Origin: Bacteroidales bacterium
GTDB lineage: Bacteria; Bacteroidota; Bacteroidia; Bacteroidales; P3
Reading direction: 5' to 3'
Assembly: GCA_017960605.1 (NCBI GenBank)
Contig: JAGCYV010000043.1
Span: 1 to 64,000, forward strand
Length of the DNA stretch: 64,000 bases
This document shows positions 26,794 to 34,798 of this stretch, piece after piece. Each line of letters starts with the position of its first letter. The first letter of the stretch is position 1. The notes beneath the pieces are model-generated. The model saw only the letters and a program-made list of their open reading frames with translations, searched no databases and was not told the DNA's origin. The position numbers and the translations under genes are program-made.

Positions 26794-27486
26794 TTGACCT
26801 TTTGGGAACACCTTGATGAGTTGCGCCGCCGATTGTGGTATGTGCTGTTGGCGGCTGTGGTGGCTGCGGTGGGATGCTTCTGCTTCAAGCAGCAGCTTTT
26901 CGCTGTCGTCATGTGGCCCAAACCTGCTGACATGCACCTCATCAATGTGGAAATCACCCAGCAGTTTCTCACCCACATGCGTGTCGCTCTTTGGGCAGGC
27001 TTGTTGGTGGTTTCTCCGTACGTCCTTTACCAGTTGTTCGCTTTTGTCGCACCGGGATTGTATCAGGCCGAACGCAAGCTGGCCTTACGTGCTGTAGGTA
27101 GCGGCTATTTGCTCTTTCTGGCAGGTGTTGCGTTGTGCTACTTTGTCATCTTCCCCTTTACCGTCCGCTTCCTTGGAGGCTATCAGGTGAGCGATGAAGT
27201 GACCAATACCATCACCCTCAGCAGCTATATCTCCTTGCTGGGTGTGCTCTGTCTTGTCATGGGGGTTATCTTCGAGCTGCCTGTACTCTGCTGGCTATTA
27301 GCCAAGATTGGGGTGCTGAAGGCTGACTTCATGAAGCATTATCGCCGTCACGCCATCGTGGTCATCGTCATCCTCGGCGCCATTATCACTCCCACAGGCG
27401 ATCCTTTCACGCTGGCGCTGGTGAGTGTCCCCATCTATTTGCTGTGGGAGTTGAGTATATTCATTGTAAAACACGCAGAAAGATGA
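26794..27486 (+). CDS. tatC: Sec-independent translocase subunit TatC
   Basis: TatC is the receptor for twin-arginine signals in the inner membrane. The 230-residue protein starts with TFWEHLDELRRRLWYVLL, the conserved FWEHLxELRxR cytosolic motif, and has six helices with a typical ISLLGVLCLVMGVIFELPV segment. Since this motif sits at the very N-terminus, the start must be close to 26794, where the codon is TTG; no ATG or GTG is nearby. A 7-bp array directly precedes it, so no ribosome binding site is visible. The stop overlaps the next ATG by four bases. Confidence 0.94.
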   Translation: MTFWEHLDELRRRLWYVLLAAVVAAVGCFCFKQQLFAVVMWPKPADMHLINVEITQQFLTHMRVALWAGLLVVSPYVLYQLFAFVAPGLYQAERKLALRAVGSGYLLFLAGVALCYFVIFPFTVRFLGGYQVSDEVTNTITLSSYISLLGVLCLVMGVIFELPVLCWLLAKIGVLKADFMKHYRRHAIVVIVILGAIITPTGDPFTLALVSVPIYLLWELSIFIVKHAER

Positions 27487-28064
27487 AACGTTGTCTTTGG
27501 TTATGGGTTAGTTCACTTCGTTCACTCACGTTGCTTAGGCTCGGCATAGCAAGCAAGCTTGCTCTGCTCTCGCTTTGCGCAACGGTATTGACGTTTGTGT
27601 CGTGTCAAAGGCCTTTCAAGTGCGACACTGCTGGGGCGCCTTGCGCCGACGCCTTGATGGCCTATGCCGAGCAGTATCCCGAGGCCGAACCCACCGACCT
27701 TTACAAGCTGGTGTTCCAGGATCTCTATGGTCCCGGTCACCTCATCACCGACTCGGTCAGTTGTGCACAGTACATAGAGAAAGAGGTGGCCGCTATGGCT
27801 CCTTCGGCATTGTTCCCGTTGTTCGAATACACGCTGTGCGACAGTAACTTTGTGCGTGTCAATCTGCAATTGGTCAAAGATGGACGCATCAGTGTCCGTG
27901 AGCTTACCCGTGCCGTACTTTGTAGTGCTGAGGGTATGCCGACGCCCGACTCCAAATTCGTGCAGAGCCATAGTGCTGCATTCAAGGCCGCCTACGACCC
28001 CCATTACCGCATCGTACGCCGCGATATCTTTGAAAACGAATTTTTGCCGTTAATAAAGAAATAG
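27483..28064 (+). CDS. Lipoprotein of unknown function
   Basis: A 193-residue protein starting MKRCLWLWVSSLRSL, with a lipobox-like LTFVSCQ placing the lipid cysteine near residue 40. The mature part has DLYKLVFQDLYGPGHLI, which I think is conserved in Bacteroidota but cannot name. The signal peptide is unusually long, and its DNA at 27510-27584 looks like a repeat (GTTCACTTCGTTCACTCACG, then a palindrome around AGCAAGCTTGCT) rather than ordinary signal-peptide sequence. Coupled to tatC by an ATGA overlap and 4 bp before the alkaline phosphatase gene. Confidence 0.65.
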   Translation: MKRCLWLWVSSLRSLTLLRLGIASKLALLSLCATVLTFVSCQRPFKCDTAGAPCADALMAYAEQYPEAEPTDLYKLVFQDLYGPGHLITDSVSCAQYIEKEVAAMAPSALFPLFEYTLCDSNFVRVNLQLVKDGRISVRELTRAVLCSAEGMPTPDSKFVQSHSAAFKAAYDPHYRIVRRDIFENEFLPLIKK

Positions 28065-28068
28065 AAAT

Positions 28069-29139
28069 ATGAAACGTATCATTATCCCGATTGTCTCTGC
28101 ATTTGTGCTGCTTTTCAGCGGTTGCTGCCAGAAGCCTCAACAGCCCAAGAATGTCATCCTCATTGTCGGTGACGGCATGGGTGTGGCCCAAGTCTATTCC
28201 TCTGTGGTGGCTGAGAAAGGCGACAACAGCGCTTTCTTGAGATTCCCCTACACGGGCTTCTCGCGCACCTATTCGCTCAACAAGTACCGCACCGACTCCT
28301 CCGCCGGCGGCACCGCTCTCACCACTGGCCAGAAGGCGGAGAACTACCATGTGAACTGGGCTCCCGATTCGACTCGTCACCGCACCATCTTCGACGATGC
28401 TGTCGATGCCGGAAAGAGCACAGGATTCGTGGTGGTGAGCGACTGCATGGACGCCACTCCTGCCTCTACCTACGGCCACGTGCCCTACCGTAAGATGTAC
28501 GATACCCTCAGCCTGCAACTGGCCCAATGCCAGCACAGTGTGATGGTGGGCGGAGGCTATAAATATTTCCTGCCCGAGAACCGCAAAGACGGTCTTGCTC
28601 CCCTCGACACCCTTGCCCGTCGGGGCTACACGGTGGTGCGCACGCTGGAGGAACTGACGGCGTTTGAGGGTGATCATGTGGTCGGCCTGTTCTACGACGG
28701 TAATCCGCTCACCGAGCCCGAACGCGGCGACGTGCTGCGTCCCGCCTCGATGAAAGCCATCGAGATGCTCAGCCGCAATCCCAAAGGCTTCTGTATGATG
28801 ATTGAAGGTTCGCAGATCGACTGGGCCTGCCACAACAACGACTCGCTCTACCTGCGTGCCGAATTGGCCGACTTCGAACTGATGCTCCACGCCGTGCTCG
28901 ACTGGGCCGAGAAGGATGGCAACACCCTCGTGGTGGTCACTGCCGACCATGAGACCGGCGGCCTCACGCTGCCCGATGGCGACATCGAGGAGGGAATCAA
29001 CAACTTCCGCTTCCATTGGGGCAGCCATACCGGCTGCATGGTGCCCGTCTTTGCCTACGGCCCCGGTGCCGAGCGCTTCAGCGGCATCCAGCAGAATACC
29101 GACATTCCTAACAAGATTCGAGCCCTGATGGGTTGGTAG
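28069..29139 (+). CDS. Alkaline phosphatase (PhoA superfamily), lipoprotein
   Basis: A 356-residue phosphomonoesterase, predicted lipoprotein (LLFSGCCQK near residue 20). It shows the superfamily's metal and catalytic motifs: VILIVGDGMG with the first metal Asp, YRTDSSAGGTA with the phospho-acceptor serine, IEGSQIDWACHNND, and VTADHETGG. It is shorter than E. coli PhoA (~470), typical of compact Bacteroidota forms without large insertions. It probably works in the periplasm or at the cell surface. Co-directional with the tat run and 1 bp before the transporter gene. Confidence 0.92.
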   Translation: MKRIIIPIVSAFVLLFSGCCQKPQQPKNVILIVGDGMGVAQVYSSVVAEKGDNSAFLRFPYTGFSRTYSLNKYRTDSSAGGTALTTGQKAENYHVNWAPDSTRHRTIFDDAVDAGKSTGFVVVSDCMDATPASTYGHVPYRKMYDTLSLQLAQCQHSVMVGGGYKYFLPENRKDGLAPLDTLARRGYTVVRTLEELTAFEGDHVVGLFYDGNPLTEPERGDVLRPASMKAIEMLSRNPKGFCMMIEGSQIDWACHNNDSLYLRAELADFELMLHAVLDWAEKDGNTLVVVTADHETGGLTLPDGDIEEGINNFRFHWGSHTGCMVPVFAYGPGAERFSGIQQNTDIPNKIRALMGW

Positions 29140-29140
29140 T

Positions 29141-30490
29141 ATGATAAAGTTCTGCGTTCGACTGGTGCAGCGTTGGCTGCCTGAGCCCTTCATCTTCGCC
29201 ATTCTGCTCACCTTTGTGGCTGCGGTGATAGCGATGCCTGTGTGCCACCAGACTCCCGTCGAGGTGGTGGAGCACTGGGGTGGGGGAGTGTGGAATCTGC
29301 TTGCTTTCGCCATGCAGATGTCGTTGGTATTGGTCTGTGGTTCTGCATTGGCGGCGGCGCCTGCCGTGAAGCGGGGCATCGCCGCTCTGGCTAGGGTGCC
29401 CAAGAATCCGGCTGGAGCCATCGCGCTGGTTACCATCGTCTCGGCCATCGCTTGCTGGCTCAACTGGGGCTTCGGCCTCATCGTCGGCGTGGTCTTTGCC
29501 AAAGAGATTGCCCGTCAGCTGCAAGGTGTGGATTACCGTCTGCTCATCGCTTCGGCCTACAGCGGCTTTGTGGTGTGGCATGCCGGTTTGTCGGGTTCCA
29601 TACCGCTCACTATGGCCACTCCGGGCGAGGCGCTCTCTATGGCTACCAACGGAGCGCTGGTGGAGCCTGTGCCGGTGAGCCAAACCATCCTCGACCCGCA
29701 CAACCTCGTTATGGTGCTGCTGGTCATCGTGGGAATCACCCTCGCCAACACACTGATGCATCCCAAGCAGGGCGCCGTCACCGTCGATCCCGCATTGCTC
29801 GAAGAAGGCGGCGCTCACCTTTCACCTCTCACCTCTCCCCAAAAGAAGACCCCCGCCCAGCATTTGGAACACAGCCCTCTGCTCTCGTGGCTGGTGGGAC
29901 TGCTGTTGGTGGCCTATCTGGTGCTGCGGTTGGGATTCCGCGGCGGCGCGCTCGACCTCGGCACGGTCATCATGATTTTCCTGGCCCTCGGTCTCTTGCT
30001 GCACCGCACCCCTGTGGCCTATGTCCGTGCTTTCGGCAAATCGGCCACCGGTGCCGCAGGCATCATCCTGCAGTTCCCCTTCTATGCCGGCATCATGGGC
30101 ATCATCACGGGCATCGGTGCCAGCGGTATCAGCTTAGGGCAGGTGCTGGCCGACGGATGCATCCGCATCAGCACCCCGCTCACCTATCCGCTGCTCACCT
30201 TCCTTTGCGCCGCACTGCTTAACCTCTTTGTCCCTTCGGGTGGCGGCCATTGGGCCATCCAGGCGCCCATCATGTTCACTGCCGGTGCCGACCTTGGTGT
30301 CGATCCTGGACTTACCGGCACCGCCATCGCCTGGGGCGACGCATGGACCAACCTCATCCAGCCCTTCTGGGCATTGCCGGCTTTGGCCATCGCCAAACTT
30401 AACGCCAAAGACATCATGGGCTACTGTCTGGTCGATTTGCTCATCACCGGCCTCATCATCGGAGGCGGCCTGGTTATCTGGGCAATGTAG
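29141..30490 (+). CDS. Short-chain fatty acid transporter, AtoE family
   Basis: A 449-residue inner-membrane transporter with about 11-12 helices. Segments LPEPFIFAILLTFVAAVIAM, GGGVWNLLAFAMQMSLVLV, WLNWGFGLIVGVVFAKEIA, FVPSGGGHWAIQAP and WGDAWTNLIQPFWALP match the AtoE/short-chain fatty acid symporter family. Exchange of acetate, propionate or butyrate would fit the MeaB-dependent propionate metabolism suggested at the window start; the actual substrate is inferred. The loop near residue 230 (HLSPLTSPQ) is encoded by a 7-bp CTCACCT array at 29813-29840. Confidence 0.88.
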   Translation: MIKFCVRLVQRWLPEPFIFAILLTFVAAVIAMPVCHQTPVEVVEHWGGGVWNLLAFAMQMSLVLVCGSALAAAPAVKRGIAALARVPKNPAGAIALVTIVSAIACWLNWGFGLIVGVVFAKEIARQLQGVDYRLLIASAYSGFVVWHAGLSGSIPLTMATPGEALSMATNGALVEPVPVSQTILDPHNLVMVLLVIVGITLANTLMHPKQGAVTVDPALLEEGGAHLSPLTSPQKKTPAQHLEHSPLLSWLVGLLLVAYLVLRLGFRGGALDLGTVIMIFLALGLLLHRTPVAYVRAFGKSATGAAGIILQFPFYAGIMGIITGIGASGISLGQVLADGCIRISTPLTYPLLTFLCAALLNLFVPSGGGHWAIQAPIMFTAGADLGVDPGLTGTAIAWGDAWTNLIQPFWALPALAIAKLNAKDIMGYCLVDLLITGLIIGGGLVIWAM

Positions 30491-30500
30491 GAAGGTGAAA

Positions 30501-30556
30501 GGTTGATAAGTTGATACGTTGTCGGCTGAGCCGACGGCACACCAGATAAGTTGATA
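30501..30556 (+). repeat. GTCGGCTGAGCCGAC element, copy A
   Basis: TTGATAAG/TTGATACG 8-bp words flank the palindrome GTCGGCTGAGCCGAC, followed by GGCACACCAGATAAGTTGAT. Three further copies lie at 39388, 44402 and 45509. It lies between the fatty acid transporter and apt. Confidence 0.85.
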
Positions 30557-30557
30557 C

Positions 30558-30585
30558 CACTAAACACTGAACACTAAACACTGAA
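30558..30585. repeat. 7-bp array (ACTAAAC/ACTGAAC words) upstream of apt
   Basis: Four 7-bp words end two bases before the apt ATG at 30588. The same word type lies before rnfC (5616-5640) and before the RND pump gene (37922-37937). Confidence 0.6.
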
Positions 30586-30587
30586 AT

Positions 30588-31151
30588 ATGTTCGAAGAAG
30601 TTATCAAGCATTATCTCGATTTCCCCAAGCCCGGGATCGATTTCATCGATGTCCTTCCGTTCCTGCAGGACAAGAAGGCCTTTGCCGCCGCTGTCCGCGA
30701 GATTGACCGCTGCTGCACCACTCCCAACGTGGCTACCGTCGAAGCCCGCGGCTTCCTCTTCGCGGCTCCGTTGCTCTCGGTGTCCGACCATGTGCAGACC
30801 ATCGTGCCCATCCGCAAGAAAGGCAAGCTGCCCTTCGCCGAAGGCGACCTGAGGAAGGTGGAGATTGAGAAAGAATACGGCAGCGACGAGGTCTTCTATC
30901 GCCGCAGCGATCTGGCGGCCTGCATGGTCAAGGATGATGTCATTGAGCTGACGCTTCTCGACGACCTGTTGGCCACCGGCGGCACCGCCCTCGGCATTGC
31001 CAAAGCCCTCAACGGCGAGGTCATCGAAGGTCGTCGGGTGGTGGTCAAAGAGTTTGTGTTTATCGTCGAGCTGCCCGCCCTCCACGGACGCGAGGTGCTC
31101 GAACCCATCGCCCCCGTCCGCTCCCTGATGAGCCTCGAAGGGGTGGAATAA
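30588..31151 (+). CDS. apt: Adenine phosphoribosyltransferase
   Basis: Apt converts adenine and PRPP to AMP in purine salvage. The 187-residue cytosolic protein has the family's DFPKPGIDFIDVLPFL N-terminal segment, VEARGFLFAAPL, RKKGKLPF, and the PRPP-binding VxLLDDLLATGGTA pattern (LTLLDDLLATGGTALG, near residue 120). Length is normal. It follows a repeat-rich spacer and is convergent with the DUF456 gene. Confidence 0.93.
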   Translation: MFEEVIKHYLDFPKPGIDFIDVLPFLQDKKAFAAAVREIDRCCTTPNVATVEARGFLFAAPLLSVSDHVQTIVPIRKKGKLPFAEGDLRKVEIEKEYGSDEVFYRRSDLAACMVKDDVIELTLLDDLLATGGTALGIAKALNGEVIEGRRVVVKEFVFIVELPALHGREVLEPIAPVRSLMSLEGVE

Positions 31152-31209
31152 GGCCTCGGCGACTGAAATGGAGCCAAGGGGGGCCTTTAGGCCTCGGGGC
31201 CCTTTGGAC

Positions 31210-31698
31210 CTAAAACAGCCGGATAGTCAGGAGGACTATCAATACTACGGAATAGGCCACTTTGGCGAGGGAGCCGGTCATGATGCCGATGAAGGAGCCG
31301 AAGGCGGCCTTGAGCGAGGGCGTAAAGTCGCGTTGCTTGAGGAACTCGCCGACGAAGGCTCCGACGAAAGGCCAGAAGAAAACACCCAAGAGACCCGTGG
31401 GGCCGAAGGGAAGGCCGATGATGGCCACCAGCAGGCCGACGGTGCAGCCCCATACACCCCATTTCGTTCCTCCGAACTGCTTGGTGGTGAGTAGCGGTAT
31501 CACATAATCCAGCACCATCAGCAGTACCCCGATGACCGCTGCCCACACCAGCAAAGAGGTGCTGACGGCGGCTCCCCCGAGGCGTGCCAACAGCAGCCCT
31601 ATCCAGGCCACAGGTACCGCCGGCGGCACAGGAGTGAAGACACAGACGATGCTCGCCAACAGGCAGACGAAAGCAAGGATGATGAGGATGGTGTTCAT
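31210..31698 (-). CDS. DUF456 membrane protein
   Basis: A 162-residue integral membrane protein with four or five helices and Gly-rich turns typical of DUF456: a GLPFGPTGLLGVFFWPFVGAF stretch in the middle (split here for clarity at GPTG) and EFLKQRDFTPSLKAAFGSFIG near the end. Function of the family is unknown. Short 7- and 8-bp arrays (31706-31762) lie between it and the GNAT-HD gene upstream on the same strand. Confidence 0.78.
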   Translation of the reverse strand: MNTILIILAFVCLLASIVCVFTPVPPAVPVAWIGLLLARLGGAAVSTSLLVWAAVIGVLLMVLDYVIPLLTTKQFGGTKWGVWGCTVGLLVAIIGLPFGPTGLLGVFFWPFVGAFVGEFLKQRDFTPSLKAAFGSFIGIMTGSLAKVAYSVVLIVLLTIRLF

Positions 31699-31705
31699 AG
31701 TATTT

Positions 31706-31762
31706 AGTGACCTGTGATTTGTGACCAGTGACCTGTAGTATCAACCTATCAACCTATCAACC
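31706..31762. repeat. 7-bp (GTGACCT) array merging into 8-bp (ATCAACCT) array
   Basis: GTGACCT, GTGATTT, GTGACCA, GTGACCT words (7 bp) pass into ATCAACCT words (8 bp). The 8-bp part runs into the GNAT-HD gene and supplies its last codons and stop. Confidence 0.7.
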
Positions 31763-32892
31763 ATTTTCCGGAGGCGGGGTTCGTCTTTGATCAGGGCTCG
31801 CAGTTCGGCGAGGGGTTCCTTGTTGGGTGATTCTTTGAGCCACAGCTTGATATAGCCTTCTTCTGCATATTTCTCGTGCAGGTGCTGCAGGGTGCGCTGC
31901 CAATGCCCTTCGCGGTCGAGTTCGGGATAGTGGCTGAGGCCGTACTCGACGGTGCGGCGCACGATGGTCTCGGGTTCCACGTCGCGGTCGGCTTCGGCCA
32001 CGATGCATCCCACCATCGAGCGGGGAGCGGTGACGGCGGAGGCGCGGTGGTCCTCGGCGGCCTGTGCGATGGTCTCCACCTGCTTCTCGTCGAACCAGCG
32101 CCTCAGCGCCTCGCAGGAACGGATGATGCGTCCCGAAGCCATGTGATGCTCCTCGCGTCCTTCGGCCAATCCCAGGTCGTGCATGGCGGCGGCGGCATAG
32201 ACCATTTCGGGCATCAGGGTGACTATCGGTGCGTCGGGCGGAGCCAGCCGTTCGCGCAGGTGGCGGTAGAGGGTCATGCTGCGGGCAATGACGCGACGGG
32301 CGTGGTCGCGCCGATGGGCGCTGTCGAAGCGGTCGTATTGAGGAAGCACGTCGCTTTCGACCCATGACTTGAGCGAGTCGAATATCTCGTCCCAGCGCCA
32401 CCACTCGAAAGCCTGCCGTCCGCTGCCGTCGTCCATATAGACTTCGCCGCACTCCACGAAACCCTCCTTCCGCAGCAGGTGCATCATCGCCCCGTTGTCC
32501 TTGTGAGTATCCACACGCAGATGGTCGCAGTGCTCCTTGGCGAAAGCGAAGGCGGTGGCGGCCACGCCCTGGGCGCCCTCCGTGCGTGCCAGACGGTGCA
32601 GGGTGGAGTAGGGGGTGTTGTTGTCGATCCAGCGGCCGTGGGCAATCACGCCGTAGGTGGGCTCGATGCCGGGCACCAGCGCGAAGGTCCCTTGCGGTAC
32701 CGATGCACTCTCACCTTCAATGATGTAGGACACTCCGGCGGTGATATCGTTCTGGATATCTTCTTGTGTGGGATAGCCTGTCCATTGGGTCAGGTTGCCG
32801 TCGGTGCGCATGAGGGAACGCGAGTGGTCGAGCATCGCCATGATGGCAGGAATGTCCGCCTCGCGGGAGGGACGTATCACGTGATTATTCAT
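31741..32892 (-). CDS. GNAT N-acetyltransferase fused to an HD-type hydrolase domain
   Basis: The 383-residue protein joins two domains. Residues about 1-165 form a GNAT fold (MNNHVIRPSREADIPAIMAM at the start, LRVDTHKDNGAMMHLLRKEG at the acetyl-CoA region, EGFVECGEVYM at the end). Residues about 190-345 form an HD domain with HRRDHARRV, AAAMHDLGLAEGREEHHMAS and AEDHRASA, giving the expected His and His-Asp metal ligands. Substrates of both parts are unknown. The ATG at 32892 fits the GNAT start; longer reading extends into the promoter of the divergent gene. The last residues (VDRLIG) and the stop are encoded by an 8-bp array. Confidence 0.8.
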   Translation of the reverse strand: MNNHVIRPSREADIPAIMAMLDHSRSLMRTDGNLTQWTGYPTQEDIQNDITAGVSYIIEGESASVPQGTFALVPGIEPTYGVIAHGRWIDNNTPYSTLHRLARTEGAQGVAATAFAFAKEHCDHLRVDTHKDNGAMMHLLRKEGFVECGEVYMDDGSGRQAFEWWRWDEIFDSLKSWVESDVLPQYDRFDSAHRRDHARRVIARSMTLYRHLRERLAPPDAPIVTLMPEMVYAAAAMHDLGLAEGREEHHMASGRIIRSCEALRRWFDEKQVETIAQAAEDHRASAVTAPRSMVGCIVAEADRDVEPETIVRRTVEYGLSHYPELDREGHWQRTLQHLHEKYAEEGYIKLWLKESPNKEPLAELRALIKDEPRLRKMVDRLIG

Positions 32893-32937
32893 GCCTTTAT
32901 AACGTAGATTTTCCTTTTTTGTTGTGTTTTTTTTTCG

Positions 32938-32945
32938 TATCTTTG
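32938..32945 (+). promoter_or_regulatory. -7 promoter box for the DUF2147 gene
   Basis: TATCTTTG, exact TAnnTTTG match, 27 nt before the ATG at 32973. Confidence 0.65.
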
Positions 32946-32972
32946 CATTCAAATAACCAACAAGTCGATACC

Positions 32973-33431
32973 ATGAAGAAACTCTTGATGACGCTGATGC
33001 TGTGTGTGTTTGCTGTGACATGCGCGGTGGCCCAGAATGCATTGAACAATGCGGCCGACAACATCGTGGGCACCTATTCGGGCGATCAGAACGGCGACAA
33101 ATTCCAGGCGAAAATTGTCAAGCTCTCCAACGGCACCTATCAGGGGCAGGTCATCTGGATGGCCAACGACAAGGACAGCAAGGGCAACAAACGGTATGAC
33201 ACCAAGAATCCCGACAAGAGCCTGCGCAACACCCCCTGCGACCGCATCGTGCTGTTCAGCGGTTTGAAATACGACGCTGACAAGAAGCAGTGGGGCGACA
33301 CCAAGATTTACGACCCCCAGCGTGGCATCAAGGCCAAGATGACGGCATCGTTCGAGAAAGACGGCCGTCTGCGTGTGAAAGGCTCCGTGCTCGGAATCAG
33401 CGAGAGCGTCTATTGGACGAAGGAGAAGTGA
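32973..33431 (+). CDS. Secreted DUF2147 protein
   Basis: A 152-residue exported protein with a signal peptide (MKKLLMTLMLCVFAVTCAVA) and a DUF2147 beta-barrel-like domain: DNIVGTYSGDQNGDKFQAKI, YQGQVIWMAND, DRIVLFSGLKYD, and WGDTKIYDPQRGIKAKM. The family is common in Bacteroidota and Proteobacteria, without an established function. The ATG at 32973 begins the signal peptide. Its 3' end overlaps the convergent TolC gene by 35 bp. Confidence 0.82.
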   Translation: MKKLLMTLMLCVFAVTCAVAQNALNNAADNIVGTYSGDQNGDKFQAKIVKLSNGTYQGQVIWMANDKDSKGNKRYDTKNPDKSLRNTPCDRIVLFSGLKYDADKKQWGDTKIYDPQRGIKAKMTASFEKDGRLRVKGSVLGISESVYWTKEK

Positions 33432-34773
33432 GGTCTTGCAGCCGCCGACGGGCGACGAGATAGGAGATGCGTCGGTCGGTGACGGCGTTCTCGGCCTGTA
33501 GCAACAGCGTATGGGCCTGCAGCACCTCCGAGAGGGTTATGTTTCCTGCGGCATAGTTGAGGTTGGCCAACCGGTAGTTCTCGCGTGCGATGTCGAGCGC
33601 CGAGGAGTCGCTGCGGATGAGCAGCAGGGCGTCCATCATGTCGCTGTAGGCCTTCTCCTCTTCAAGTGACATCAGTTGGCTGTAGTTCTCCTGCATGAGG
33701 CGGGCTTGCTCGATTTTCACGTTGTGTTCCTGTAGTTTGTGCGAGGTCTCCCACCAGTCGGTGAGGGGGATGGTGAGGCTCACTCCCGCCAGCGCGTTGC
33801 CGGTGGCGTAGTTGCGGACGGGATTGCCGTAATAGCCGATGCCGAAAAGGGCCAGCTGCGGCAGGGTTTCGCCGAGCGTCATCTTCTTGAACAGTTTCTG
33901 GCTTTCCACATTGATCTCCAGCAGCCGGTTCTCGGGCCTCTCTTGAACGCCATTCCTGGATTCCATCATGATCTGTTCCCCGCTTTCACCCCATCCGTTT
34001 TCCTCGCCAAACTCGATATCGTCCGTGTATTCGATGCCAATCTGGGTGCACAGCAGACGGCGGGCCAGACGGGTGCCGCTGGTCAGTTTCTGGTGCATGG
34101 AGGTGATCTCGTTGCGTTTCAGCTCTATCTGCAACGCATCGGCCCGTGTGACCAGCCCGTTGGCCAATGCCGATGCGACCACTTTGTCCAGAGAGTCGAT
34201 CAATGTCAGTGCTGCCGCCATCGTGGCCTCTTTCTCTTTCAGGCCTACGACGAGATAGTAGCTCGACTCGATGTTCTCCAGCACGTCACGCATCTTGATT
34301 TCGGCCTGCAGTTCGGCGGCTTCCTCGCCCAGAGAGGCCAGTTTGTTCCCGTTTACGATGCGTCCGCCGGCAAAGACGGGCTGTACAGCCACTACCGACC
34401 CGCTCATGCCGTTCTTCATCAGCTCCAGGTGGTCGTTGATGTCGGTCTCCTGCGAGAAGATGTCGTAAATGGCTGTCAGCAACTCGCGGATATCGTTCGA
34501 CTGGATGTCTTCCAACCCGAAGCTGATCATCGGTTTGGCTGCCACATAGCCCATCCCCATCAGTTTCATCTGGGGGAAGTATTTGGTGAACACCTGTCGC
34601 TTCACGGCCTGCGCCCTCTTCACCTCCAGCTGTGAGGTGCGGATCTCGGCGTTGTTCTTTTGAGCCAATGCAAAGCAGCTGTCGAGCGAGATGGGCTGGG
34701 CTGCCAGCTGGCCGCAGAAGGTGAACAGCAGGCCGGCGCACAGCAGCATTCTCAATATGATCTTGTGTTTCAT
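33397..34773 (-). CDS. Outer membrane efflux protein, TolC family
   Basis: The 458-residue protein has a signal peptide (MKHKIILRMLLCAGLLFTF) and two OEP repeats rich in coiled-coil sequence (SLDSCFALAQKNNAEIRTSQ near 28-47 and LQEHNVKIEQARLMQENYSQ near 350). TolC trimers form the outer-membrane exit duct of tripartite pumps. It is the last gene of the operon MFP - RND - TolC, 25 bp after the RND gene. The substrate of the pump is not evident. Confidence 0.9.
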   Translation of the reverse strand: MKHKIILRMLLCAGLLFTFCGQLAAQPISLDSCFALAQKNNAEIRTSQLEVKRAQAVKRQVFTKYFPQMKLMGMGYVAAKPMISFGLEDIQSNDIRELLTAIYDIFSQETDINDHLELMKNGMSGSVVAVQPVFAGGRIVNGNKLASLGEEAAELQAEIKMRDVLENIESSYYLVVGLKEKEATMAAALTLIDSLDKVVASALANGLVTRADALQIELKRNEITSMHQKLTSGTRLARRLLCTQIGIEYTDDIEFGEENGWGESGEQIMMESRNGVQERPENRLLEINVESQKLFKKMTLGETLPQLALFGIGYYGNPVRNYATGNALAGVSLTIPLTDWWETSHKLQEHNVKIEQARLMQENYSQLMSLEEEKAYSDMMDALLLIRSDSSALDIARENYRLANLNYAAGNITLSEVLQAHTLLLQAENAVTDRRISYLVARRRLQDLTSPSSNRRSR

Positions 34774-34798
34774 AGCGGTTGTCTTAACGTTGGTAATT

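Noticed and set aside
28069..29139. Truncated alkaline phosphatase pseudogene
   Set aside because: Although shorter than PhoA, all metal and catalytic motifs are in place, so it is treated as a compact intact enzyme.
32893..33042. N-terminal extension of the GNAT-HD protein
   Set aside because: It would run across the divergent promoter and into the DUF2147 gene; MNNHVIRP is a normal GNAT start.
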